A stretch of 64,000 nt of DNA from Rhodothermales bacterium (GTDB taxonomy: Bacteria; Bacteroidota; Rhodothermia; Rhodothermales; JAHQVL01), in assembly GCA_041391505.1 (NCBI GenBank), contig JAWKNW010000009.1:124001-188000 (forward strand), read 5' to 3'. Made by a program: the position numbers and the translations under genes. Positions within the stretch are counted from its first letter, which is position 1; every line of letters begins with the position of its first letter. Below are positions 24,576 through 35,700 of this stretch, in pieces. The notes under the pieces were generated by a model. It did no database searches. It saw only the letters and a list, made by a program, of their open reading frames with translations, and was not told where the DNA came from.

Positions 24576-27500
24576 ATGCATTTGTCAAACACATCGTTGA
24601 AGGGGAATCGCCTGGCGCTTCATGTATTGGGGATGCTGGCATTCGCTATGCTCGTATCCGGAGCGGGTCCGCTGGATTCGGGAATGGGATCTCCGTACGC
24701 GCGCGTGGCCCCCGTGGCGGTAAACGACCTCTACACCGTCGTCGAAGGCACGACCCTCACCGTGGCGGCGCCGGGCGTGTTGCTCAACGATACCGGCGCG
24801 ACGAGCGCCGTGATCGAAACGGAGCCGGCGCACGGGACGGTCGTGTTGAATCCGGACGGCTCCTTCGTCTACACCCACGACGGCCTCAGCACGATGGCCG
24901 ACGCCTTCACCTACCGGGCCGGCGACGGCGTGACGCAAAGCGCGCCGGCCACGGTGACGCTGGCCATCACCCCGATCTCGTTCGGCGTGAGCGCCATCAC
25001 GGGGCACACCATCACGCAGCCGACCTCGTTGCAATTCGGCCCCGACGGCATCCTCTACGTCCTCCGTAAAAAGGGCCAGATCAATGCGCTCACCCTCGAG
25101 CGCACCGCCGCCAACCAGTACACGCTCGTTTCCGAGGAAGTCCTCGGTACGGTGCGGAGCATCGTCAACCACAACGACGACGGGCAGGTCAACGCCTCGG
25201 TCAAGATCCGCCAGGGCACCGGCCTGGTGGTGGGCGGGACGGCCGACAATCCGGTCATCTACGCCAGTTCGAGCGATTCGCGGGTAGGAGGGCAGGAAAA
25301 CAACCCGGATACGGGGCTGGACACCAACTCCGGCGTGATATCGCGCATCCGGTGGATCGGGGCGAACCGTACGGATCCGGCCGGCTACTGGGAGCACGTC
25401 GATATCGTCCGCGGCCTGCCGCGATCCGAGGAGAACCATGCCAACAACGGCATGGCGTTCAGCGTTACGGGGGATACCCTGTTCGTAGCCATGGGCGGCT
25501 TCACGAACGCCGGCGCCCCGTCGAACAACTTTGCCTACATCAACGAATACGCCCTCTCGGCAGCCATCGTGTCGATCGATCTCGCCGCCGTCGAGGCGAT
25601 GCCGGTGCAGGTCGATGCCCAGGGTCAGTCCTATATCTATGACCTCCCGACGCTGGACGACCCGACGCGCGCCAACGCGAACGGCATCGACGACCCGACC
25701 GTCCCCGGCTACAACGGCGTCGACGTCAACGACCCGTGGGGCGGCAACGACGGGCTGAATCAGGCCAAGATCGTCCCGGGCGGTCCGGTGCAGGTCTATT
25801 CGCCGGGCTACCGCAATCCGTACGACGTGGTCGTGACCCGCACGCCGGGGCGCGCCGGCCGGATGTACACGATCGACAACGGCGCCAACCGGGGCTGGGG
25901 CGGCCATCCCTTTGGCGAGACCTCGTACCCGGGGGCCGACGCCGGCGTCTGCACCAACAATTACGACCCCGCCGAACCGGGATCCAGCAATCCGGGGCCG
26001 CACGACGACACCGTCAACAACGAAAACGGCCTGCATTACGTCCGCGAACTCCAGCCGGGCGATGAAAACTATGCGGCCCCCGGCGAGCGGTATTACGCCG
26101 GCCACCCGTCGCCCATCCGCGGCAACCCGGCCGGGGCGGGCCTTTATACGGGCGAATACAACGCCGACCCCACGCTGAACACCGGCGTCTGGCGCGACGG
26201 CTCGGACCCCGCGTATCCGTTGCCGGCGGACTGGCCGCCCGTGCCCGTCGATCAGGCCAATCCGGCCGAGTGCGACTTCCGCAATGCGGGCATCGACGAC
26301 GGCTCGCTCGTCGTCTACCCGATCTCGACCAACGGCATCGCCGAATACACGGCGTCCAACTTCAACAATGCCTTCAAGGGCAACCTCCTCGCCGCCGGCT
26401 ACAACGACAACCGGATCTATCGCATCGCGCTCAACGAGGCCGGCGACCAGGTGCTCAACGGGGAGGAAATCTTCGCGGAGAACTTCGGCGATGTTGCCCT
26501 CGACGTTACCACGCAGGGGGATAACGACCTCTTCCCGGGCACGATCTGGGTGACCGGCTTCACCGAACACGCGATCTACGTCTTCGAGCCGGCCGACTTC
26601 GGCGGCGGGATGGTGGGCGAGTGCTCCGGTGCGCAGGATCCGCTGCTCGACGAGGACGGCGACGGATACGACAACGAGGACGAAATCCTCAATGCCACGA
26701 ACCCGTGCTCGGCCGTCAGCAAGCCGGCCGACAACGACGGCGACCTCACCTCGAACCTGCTCGATCCGGACGACGACAACGACACCGTGGCCGACGTGGA
26801 CGATCCGTTCGCCATCGACGCGACGAACGGCACGACGCTCGATCTGCCGGTGGACTACCCGCTCCTGAACGAGGACCCGGGCACCGGCTTCTTCGGGCTG
26901 GGCCTGACGGGCCTCATGCACAACGGCATCACCGACTGGCTCACCCAGTTCGATGACGAGGCGCTCGTGCCGGGCGGCACTGCCGGCCTCTTCACCGTGA
27001 ACCCCGTCACCGAAGGCGACGCCACCGGCGCGACCAACACGCAGGACAACGCCTTCCAGTTCGGCGTCAACGTCAGTGAGGCCACCGGGCCGTTCTCGAT
27101 CACGGCGCGCATGCCGGGGCCGTTTTTCAACAGCCTGACGCCGGTCGACAACCAGTCGCAGGGCATCTATATCGGCACGGGCGACATGGACAACTACGTG
27201 AAGGTCGTCCTCGCCGCACTGGGCGGCGTCGGCGGCTTCCAGGTGGTGCACGAGAGCGCCGGCGTGGTGCAGAGCAGCGCCGACTTCACGGTGCCTTCTG
27301 CCAAGGGGGCGGCCAACATCGACTTCGTGCTGTCGATCGACCCCGTAGCGGGGACCGTCCAGCCGTATTACGCCATCGACGAAGGCGCGCTCGTCGCGCT
27401 CGGCACGGCGCGGACGCTGTCCGGCCCGCTGCTCAGCGTCGTCAAGGGGACGTACACACTGGCCGGCGGGGTGCCGTCGCGGCTGGCGGTGGGTCTGATC

Positions 27501-29630
27501 GCGACCTCGGCCGGCCCGGGGCCCGAGTTCGATGCGACGTGGGATTCGTTCTTCATCGCGCAGGGGGCGACGGTCCCTAGCACGCTGTCGCCTGCTCCGG
27601 CCGACGTACCGTTCGGATCGATCGCCGTGGGTGCCACGGCGTCGCATGACATCGTGCTCACCAATACATCGGGTACGCTGCCCATCACCATCACGGCCGT
27701 GACGATCACCGGCGACGATGCGTCAGTGTTCGGGAAGACCCTGGCCACGCCGGTTACGATTCAGCCCGGCATCGCGGCGATCCTCAACGTCTCGTTCACA
27801 CCGGAGGCCGTGGGGACATTCTCGGCCCAGGTCAACGTCACGCACAATGGCTCCAATACCCCGCTCCAGATTCCGTTGAGCGGCGAGGGGCATGACGTGG
27901 CCGGCGGCATCCTCTTCCGCGTGAACGCCGGCGGGCCCGAGCTCGTCGACGGAAGCAATCCGGTATGGGAAGAGGATCAGGCCGTCAGCGGGGGCAGCGG
28001 CGACGCGCTGGCCGGCACGCCGAGCCCGTTTGTGAACGCGGCCGCCACGGGCGACAAGACCTACGGCAAAAACGACCCGATCACGCTGCACGCGTCCGTG
28101 CCGGCGGGCACGCCGACGGCGCTGTTCCAGCGCGGACGCTGGGATCCGAATTCCGATCCGAACATGCAGTGGGACATCCCGGTCGCGGCCGGCAAGACCG
28201 TCGAGGTGCGCCTCTACCTCGCCGAGCAGGTCTTCACCGCTCCGAACGACCCGAGCTGGGCCACGTGGCCGCGGCAGTTCGACATCGCGGTAGACGGCAC
28301 GGTGCCGGCCGGCCTGGCGGACATCGACCTCTTTAACACCTACGGGCACGATGTGGGCGCCATGCGTTCGCTGGTGGTCACGAGCGACGGCAACATCGAC
28401 ATCGACCTGATCAACAAGTCCGGCGACCCGATGCTGCAGGGCATCGAACTCATCGAGATCACGACACCCTACACGTCGACGAACGAAGGGTGGAATATGG
28501 TCGGGATCCCGGTCGCGACGACCGACGCGGCCTACGAAGACGTGTTTACGTCGGTGGCGCCCGTCATCGCGCCTTATGGATGGGGCGGCTCCGGGTATGT
28601 CCAGACGCCGACGGTCTCTTCCGGCCGGGCCTACTGGCTGTTGACGGACGGCATGCTGACGCAGACATATGACGGCGAGTCGATCGCCACGGCCGAACTG
28701 ACGCTGACCGACGGATGGAACATGATCGCCGGCCCCGCCTGCGACGTGGCGTTCGGCGCCATCTCCGACCCGTCCGGCATCCTGGTTCCGGGCACACTCT
28801 TCGGCTACGACGGCGGCTACCAGTCGACGGATGTCGTTCGTTCGGGCCGCGGCTACTGGGTGCTGGCCGATGGGGCGGGGGCGATCAGCCTGACGTGCAG
28901 CGCCGGGGCCAAATATGCTGGCCTCGGGCAAGCGGGCGACGCGACGGAAGAGGATGTGTCGACGTTCGGGGAGCTTTCGGTGCGCGACGACGCCGGCCGA
29001 CGCCAGCACCTGTTTTTTGGCGCGACCTTCTTCTCGGAGGGAGACCGGCTACCCTTCTCGATGCCCCCGCGTACTCCCCGGGGAGCATTTGACGCCCGCT
29101 TCTCCGGAGACACCCGCGCGGTGGAAGGAGAGCAGGGTGTCATCCAGGTGCAGAGCGATGCCTACCCCCTCACGCTCGCCATCGAACGGCTTCCGCAGCC
29201 CACCCACGGACCGCTCGTCCTTGAAGAATTGATCGATGCCCGGACCGTCCGGTCGCACCCCGTTGCCGCCGGCGACTCGATCGTGATTCGCGACCCCGAC
29301 GTGCAGGCGATACGCCTCACGGCCGGCGCGTCGGCGAACGACGTACTGCCCGAGCGCTTTGCGCTCACCGGGAATTACCCGAACCCGTTTAACCCCCAGA
29401 CCCAGATCGTATTCGATCTCCCCGAGCAGGCGCTCGTGCAGGTGATCGTGTACGACCTCGTCGGCCGGCGCGTCCTCGAGACGCCGGCAACGGAACTGGC
29501 GGCCGGCGCGGGCCGGCAGCTGACGATCGACGGGACCTCGCTGGCGTCCGGGATTTACGTCTACCAGGTGAGGGCCTCGATGGCCACCGCCACTGAAGTA
29601 CGGATGGGGCGGATGACGCTCCTCAAGTAA
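24576..29630 (+). CDS. Giant secreted multidomain protein with T9SS sorting domain (paralog A)
   Basis: 1684 aa, exported. In order: hydrophobic signal region (about 14-32); cadherin/Ig-like unit PVAVNDLYTVVEGTTL to about 133; a six-blade-propeller-like region with QFGPDGILYVLRKKGQI and GRAGRMYTIDNGAN, like PQQ/sorbosone-dehydrogenase folds (about 134-680). Next come Ca-binding thrombospondin-3-type repeats DEDGDGYDNEDE and DPDDDNDTVADVDDPF (about 689-750) and a beta-rich region. A choice-of-anchor-D/ASPM-SPD-2 Ig unit (about 1002-1106), a malectin-like domain ILFRVNAGGPELVDG (about 1110-1300) and a GRAYW/GRGYW repeat module follow. The end is a T9SS type A domain with GNYPNPFNPQTQIVF (about 1594-1684). 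A sugar-binding, matrix-associated surface protein is likely; enzymatic activity of the propeller is unproven. Confidence 0.85.
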   Translation: MHLSNTSLKGNRLALHVLGMLAFAMLVSGAGPLDSGMGSPYARVAPVAVNDLYTVVEGTTLTVAAPGVLLNDTGATSAVIETEPAHGTVVLNPDGSFVYTHDGLSTMADAFTYRAGDGVTQSAPATVTLAITPISFGVSAITGHTITQPTSLQFGPDGILYVLRKKGQINALTLERTAANQYTLVSEEVLGTVRSIVNHNDDGQVNASVKIRQGTGLVVGGTADNPVIYASSSDSRVGGQENNPDTGLDTNSGVISRIRWIGANRTDPAGYWEHVDIVRGLPRSEENHANNGMAFSVTGDTLFVAMGGFTNAGAPSNNFAYINEYALSAAIVSIDLAAVEAMPVQVDAQGQSYIYDLPTLDDPTRANANGIDDPTVPGYNGVDVNDPWGGNDGLNQAKIVPGGPVQVYSPGYRNPYDVVVTRTPGRAGRMYTIDNGANRGWGGHPFGETSYPGADAGVCTNNYDPAEPGSSNPGPHDDTVNNENGLHYVRELQPGDENYAAPGERYYAGHPSPIRGNPAGAGLYTGEYNADPTLNTGVWRDGSDPAYPLPADWPPVPVDQANPAECDFRNAGIDDGSLVVYPISTNGIAEYTASNFNNAFKGNLLAAGYNDNRIYRIALNEAGDQVLNGEEIFAENFGDVALDVTTQGDNDLFPGTIWVTGFTEHAIYVFEPADFGGGMVGECSGAQDPLLDEDGDGYDNEDEILNATNPCSAVSKPADNDGDLTSNLLDPDDDNDTVADVDDPFAIDATNGTTLDLPVDYPLLNEDPGTGFFGLGLTGLMHNGITDWLTQFDDEALVPGGTAGLFTVNPVTEGDATGATNTQDNAFQFGVNVSEATGPFSITARMPGPFFNSLTPVDNQSQGIYIGTGDMDNYVKVVLAALGGVGGFQVVHESAGVVQSSADFTVPSAKGAANIDFVLSIDPVAGTVQPYYAIDEGALVALGTARTLSGPLLSVVKGTYTLAGGVPSRLAVGLIATSAGPGPEFDATWDSFFIAQGATVPSTLSPAPADVPFGSIAVGATASHDIVLTNTSGTLPITITAVTITGDDASVFGKTLATPVTIQPGIAAILNVSFTPEAVGTFSAQVNVTHNGSNTPLQIPLSGEGHDVAGGILFRVNAGGPELVDGSNPVWEEDQAVSGGSGDALAGTPSPFVNAAATGDKTYGKNDPITLHASVPAGTPTALFQRGRWDPNSDPNMQWDIPVAAGKTVEVRLYLAEQVFTAPNDPSWATWPRQFDIAVDGTVPAGLADIDLFNTYGHDVGAMRSLVVTSDGNIDIDLINKSGDPMLQGIELIEITTPYTSTNEGWNMVGIPVATTDAAYEDVFTSVAPVIAPYGWGGSGYVQTPTVSSGRAYWLLTDGMLTQTYDGESIATAELTLTDGWNMIAGPACDVAFGAISDPSGILVPGTLFGYDGGYQSTDVVRSGRGYWVLADGAGAISLTCSAGAKYAGLGQAGDATEEDVSTFGELSVRDDAGRRQHLFFGATFFSEGDRLPFSMPPRTPRGAFDARFSGDTRAVEGEQGVIQVQSDAYPLTLAIERLPQPTHGPLVLEELIDARTVRSHPVAAGDSIVIRDPDVQAIRLTAGASANDVLPERFALTGNYPNPFNPQTQIVFDLPEQALVQVIVYDLVGRRVLETPATELAAGAGRQLTIDGTSLASGIYVYQVRASMATATEVRMGRMTLLK

Positions 29631-29705
29631 AAAGTGCGCATACCCCCATAGAGCCCCAATGATGCGCCTCCAGATTTTGTCACTGAGTACCTACTGCGAA
29701 GTAAG

Positions 29706-32700
29706 ATGCAAGCCAAACGTACGCATATGAACCGTTCGATCCACCGGGGCGGTCTGCTGTTGACTCTTTCACTGCTTTTCCTGCCGCTCGCCGGCGCGAT
29801 CCACGATACACCGGTGACGCCCGGCCGCCTCGCGGCTACGGCGTACCATGCGCCCGTGGCCGTCGACGACGTGTTCGACGTCGTGGAAGGCACGGCGCTT
29901 ACCTCCGCCGCGCCGGGCGTGCTCGAAAACGACACGAACGCGACCAGCGCCTCGCTGGTCAGCGGTCCGCTACACGGCACGCTGCAGCTCAACGTCGACG
30001 GGTCGTTTACCTACACCCATGACGGGCTGGGCACGGCGCAGGACTCGTTCACCTACCAGGCGTCCGACGGGGTCAGCACGGATGTGGCCACCGTAACGCT
30101 GAACATCACGAGCGTCAGCTTCGGGGTGTCGGCCCTGGCCAGCAACGCGAGCAACAAGCCGACCTCGCTCCAGTTCGGGCCGGACAGCCTGCTGTACGTG
30201 CTGGAGAAAGTGGGCAAGGTGCGGATCATGGAGGTCACGCGCAACGCGGCCAACAGCTATCAGGTCGCCAGCGAGGAAGTGGTGACGCTGGTCCGTAACG
30301 TACCCAACTACGACGATGACGGCACCGCCAATCCCGGCGAGAACAGCCGGCAGGCCACGGGCATCGTGGTCACCGGCACGGCGTCCAATCCGGTGCTCTA
30401 TGTGTCCTCGAGCGACTCGCGCGTGGGCGGCAACGGGGGGGCACAGGATACGGGCCTGGACACCAACTCCGGGGTGATTTCCCGGCTGACGTGGAACGGC
30501 GCCAGCCGGCACGACCCGTCCGGCTTCTGGGAGCGCGTCGACATCGTGCGCGGCCTCGCCCGTTCGGAAGAGAACCACGCCGTCAACGGCATGGCGCTGA
30601 GCCTCACCGGCGACACGCTCTTCGTCGCGGTGGGCGGTTTCACCAACGCCGGCGCCCCGTCCAATAACTTCGCCTTCATCACGGAATACGCCTACGCGGC
30701 CGCCATCGTGGGGATCAACCTTCCGGCGGTCAATGGCCTGCCGACGTTGACGGACAGCCGAGGCGCCAAATACAAATACAACATGCCCACGCTGGACGAC
30801 CCGACGCGTCCCAACGTGAACGGCATCACCGACCCCAACCTGCCGGGCTACGACGGCATCGACGTGGGTGACCCGTGGGGCGGTAACGACGGCCTTAACC
30901 AGGCCAAGATCGTCCCCGGCGAACCGGTCTTTCTGCATGCAGCCGGCTTCCGGAATCCCTACGACGTCGTGGTGACCCGCACGCCGGGCCGCGCCGGCCG
31001 GATGTACTCGATCGACAACGGCGCCAACGGCGGCTGGGGCGGTCATCCGTGGGGCGAAGGCATGGCGGGCACGTGTACCAACCAGTACGACCCGCTCGAG
31101 CCCGGCTCGAACACGCCGGGCCCGAACGACCCGCAGGTCAACAACTACGACAACCTGCACTACGTCCACTCCACGGTCCCGGGCCAGCGCTTTTATGGTG
31201 GTCACCCCGCGCCGATCCGCGGCAACCCCGCCGGCGCCGGCCTCTACACGGGCGACTACAACGCCGACTCGAACCTCAACACCGGCGTTTGGCGCGACGG
31301 CACCGACACCAACTACCCGCTGCCGGCCGACTGGCCGCCGGTCCCGCTCAGCATGGCCCTGCCCGATGAGTGCGACTACCGCAGCCCCGGGGAGACCGAC
31401 GGCGCGCTCTCGACCTTCAAGGTGTCGACCAACGGCCTCGCCGAGTATACCGCCTCGAACTTCAACAACAAGTTCAAGGGCGACCTCTTCGCTGCCGGCT
31501 ACAACAACAATACGATCTACCGGATCGACCTCAACGAGGCCGGCGACCAGGTGCTCAACAACCACCCGGCCGGCAACGGCACCGAGGCGTTCTTTACCAA
31601 CTTCGGCAGCGTCCCGCTCGACGTCACCGCGCAGGGCGACAACGATCCTTTCCCCGGCACGATCTGGGTGGCCGACTTCACCAGCTACGACATCTGGGTC
31701 TTCGAGCCGGGCGACTACGACGGCAACGGCGGCGGTGTCTGTACCGGCGTGTCCGATCCGTTCCTCGATGAGGACAACGACGGCTTCGACAACGAAGACG
31801 AGCTGATGAACGGCTCGAACCCCTGTTCGGCCGCGAGCAAGCCGGCGGACAACGACGGCGACCTCACCTCCGACCTCATCGACCCCGATGACGACAACGA
31901 CGGGGTGGATGACATCCACGACGCCTTCGCCATCGACGACACGAACGGCGCCAACCTCACGCTGCCCGTGATCTACCCGCTCCTCAACGAAGATCCCGGA
32001 ACGGGCTTCTTCGGCGTTGGCTTCACCGGTCTCATGACCAACGGGACGACCGACTACCTGGATCTGTACGACGAAAACGAACTGATCCCGGGCGGCACCG
32101 CCGGCCTGTTTACGGTCTCGACCGTGTCCGAAGGCGATGCCACCGGCGCGACCAACACCCAGGAGTACGGCTTCCAGTTCGGCGTCAACGTCGCCGGCGC
32201 GTCGGGGCCCTATACCGTGAAGGTGAAGATGCCCGGGCCGTTCTTCGGCGGGATGACGCCGCAGGACAATCAGGCGCAGGGCATGTACATCGGCACCGGC
32301 GACATGGATAACTACGTCCGCCTCGTGCTCAACGCACAGGCCGGCGTGGGCGGCGTCCAGGTCACGCACGAGGAAGGCGGCGTGGCCACGGTGACGAACT
32401 ATACGGCGACGACGGCGATCGGCGCGACCAACCTGGATCTCTGGCTCACGGTCGATCCGGTGGCCGGAACGGTCCAGCCGAAATACGTCATCGACAGCGG
32501 CTATCCGATCTTCCTCGGCCTGCCCATCCCGGTGTCGGGCAATCTTCTGGCGGCCATCCAGGGCAGCTACGAGGTCAGCCCGGGCGTGCCTTCGGGGCTC
32601 GCCGTGGGCATCATCTCCACCTCGGCCGGCGCGGGCCCCGCCTTCGCGGCGACGTGGGATGCGATCGACGTGGTGCTGGACCCGACGCCGATCGCGGATC

Positions 32701-35700
32701 GCTGGCACACCTATCAGGCGCCCACGAATCCAAAGCAGCGTCACGAGAGCTCGTTCGTCAAGCACGACGGCCAGTTCTACCTGATGGGTGGACGCGGCAG
32801 CCGGAAGACGGATCGGTTCAACCCGGCAACGGGCACGTGGACGTCGCTGACGTTGCCCCCGATCGAATTCAACCACTTCCAGGCGGTGTCGCTGGGCGAT
32901 TCGGTCTACGTCGCCGGCGCCTATGTGGGCGACTTCCCGAGCGAGGTGCCGGTGCCGAACATCTACACCTACGCGCCGGGATCGGACACCTGGTCGGTGG
33001 GCGCCACGATACCGGCAGCCCGCCAGCGCGGCAGCGCCGGCGTCGTGACCTACAACGGCAAGCTCTACCTCGTCAGCGGTAGCCTCGGCGGCCACTCGGG
33101 CTCGGCGGTGCATCTGCCGCTGTTCGACGAATACGACCCGGCGACGGGCACGTGGACCGTCATGCCGGACATGCCGCACCCGCGCGACCACTTCAACGCG
33201 GCGGTGGTCGGCGACAAGATCTACGTGGCCGGCGGCCGCGCGGGCAGCGTCGGCGATACCGTGGAGGAAGTCGATGTGTTCGACTTCGTCTCGGGCACGT
33301 GGTCGACCCTGCCTGCCCTGAGCGGCAACATTCCGACGCCGCGCGGTGGCACGGCGGCGGCGGTGGTCGGCAGCGACCTCTTCATCATGGGCGGCGAAAG
33401 CGGTCTTCAGACCCTGGCGCACAGTGAAGTCGAGGTGCTGGACACCAACACGAACAGCTGGCGTACGCTCGACGCGCTGGACAAGGGACGCCACGGCACC
33501 GCGGCCGTCGTCGACGGGACGCGCATCTACATTGCGGCCGGCTCGGGCGAAACCGGCGGCGGGCCTGAACTGGCCTCGATGGAAGTGTTCAACCGCACCG
33601 CGCTGTCCGATCCGGGCTCCGTCGTGCCGAGCACGCTGTCCGCCGCGCCGGCCAGCCTCGCGTTCGGCCAGGTCAACCTCGGCGCCAACGACGCCCAGAT
33701 GATCGCGCTGTTTAACACGGGCGGCAACCAGAACGTGACCATCTCGAATATCGCCCTCAGCGGTGGGGCCGACTTCAGCCTGAGCTACGGCTTCACCCTG
33801 CCGGCCGTGCTCATGCCGGACGACACCGTCTATGTTGACGTGACGTTCGCGCCGACCCTCGTCGGCGCGGCGAATGCGACGCTCGATGTGACGCACGACG
33901 GCGCCAACGGGACGGTGAGCGTGGCGATCAGCGGCGACGGCGCCGAAGGCGGCGGGACGGTGTCTACGGGCAACCCGATCTACCGCGTCAACGCCGGCGG
34001 CAGCAATACGACCGACGCGCTGCTCGACTGGGACCGCGACACGAAAAATGTCCCGTCTCCCTACGTCAATGCCGGCGGCGACGACAACAAAACGGGTAAG
34101 ATCAACAGCTTCACCGGCACCAACGAGACGAACGCGCCGGACGACGTCTACACCAAAAACCGCTGGGATCCGGCGGGCGGCGTCGAGATGACCTGGAACT
34201 TCCCGGTCTCCGAAATCGGCCTGTACCAGGTCAACCTCTACTTCATCGAGACCGATGCGTCGAACTACGCGGTCGGCGGTCGGGTCTTCGACATCTCGAT
34301 GGAAGGGGCGCTGGTGTTCGAAGACTTCGACATCTTCGCCGAGGCCGGCGCCAACACCGCCCTCGTGAAGTCCTCGGTCGTCAACGTGACGGACGGCAAT
34401 GTCACGATCGAACTCGGTCACGTGATCGACAACCCGGTCATCCAGGCGCTGGAGATTCGTCCGGTGCTCGGGGCGGACCTGTTCGCCTCGCCGGCTACGG
34501 TCGACTTCTTCTCCGTCCCGGTCAACGAAGCCTCGGTGCCGATGAAGGTCTACTTCTCGAACACCTCGCTGGGCTCGGTGACGGTGACGGGTGTGACGAT
34601 CAGTGGCAGCGAAGCCTCAGACTTCAGCCACGACTTCGCCGGCTCGGTGAGCCTGGCGTCGGGCGAGACGGACTCGCTCTCGGTGGTCCTGACGCCGGGC
34701 GCGGAAGGGCTGCGCAACGCGTCACTCGAGATCGCGCACACGGGCGCCGGCTCGCCGGCCGTGGTGGCGCTCACGGGCGAGGGCACCAACGTGCACCTCT
34801 CGTTCGTCGAGTTCACCATCGTGGGCAGCGGCTCGGTGTCCAAGTCGCCCGACAAGCCGCTCTACGCCGACGGCGAGGTGGTGACGCTCACCGCGACCGC
34901 CGATCCGGGCTGGCTGTTCGACGGCTGGAGCGGCGATCTGGTGAGCCCCGACAACCCGGTCGATTTCAGCGTCTACACCGACGCCACGATCACCGCGACC
35001 TTCATCGAGTCGGCGACGACCATCGATCCGATCTATCGCGTGAACGCCGGCAGCGGCAGCGTCAGCGATACGCCGATCGTGTGGGAGCGCGACACGAAGA
35101 ACAAGCCGGTGGCCTACAACAACGCGAACGTGGGCGACAACGCGATCTCCAAATCGCCGTACACGGGCCCGAACGCGACGGACGCCCCGTCCGACGTCTA
35201 CGGCAGCAACCGCTGGGATCCGGCCGGCAACCTGGAGATGGAGTGGGACTTCCCCGTCGGCCTCGCCGGCGACTATGAAGTCAACCTCTACTTCGCCGAA
35301 ACCAACAGCGGCTCCCAGAACCCCGGCGACCGCATCTTCGATGTCGTGATCGAGGGCAACCTGGTGCTGGATGACTACGACGTCGTCAGCGACGCCGGCT
35401 TCCAGACGGCGGTGAAGAAGAGCTTCATCGTCAACGTCGTCGACGGCAACATCGACATCAACTTCCTGCACGTGGTGGACAATCCGTTCGTCAGCGCCAT
35501 CGAGATCGTGCCCACGCCGGCGACGGTGCCGGCCGAGGCGCGCTACAATGGCGTCGACAACACGTTCATCGTGCGCAAGTATCAGCAGGTGCTCGACGGG
35601 TCCTGGTCGCTCGTCGGCCTGCCGCTCGACACCGAAGGCGACGCGGCGGCGGCGTTCGAAGCCGATGAGTTGCTGCAGTATGCCGACGGGAAATACGCGA

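Noticed and set aside
29970..34421. 1483-residue antisense open frame under paralog B, and a 1020-residue one at 24585-27647
   Set aside because: Both are shadows of the repeat-rich secreted proteins; composition is skewed (V/R/H/A) and no signal, start context or motif supports them.
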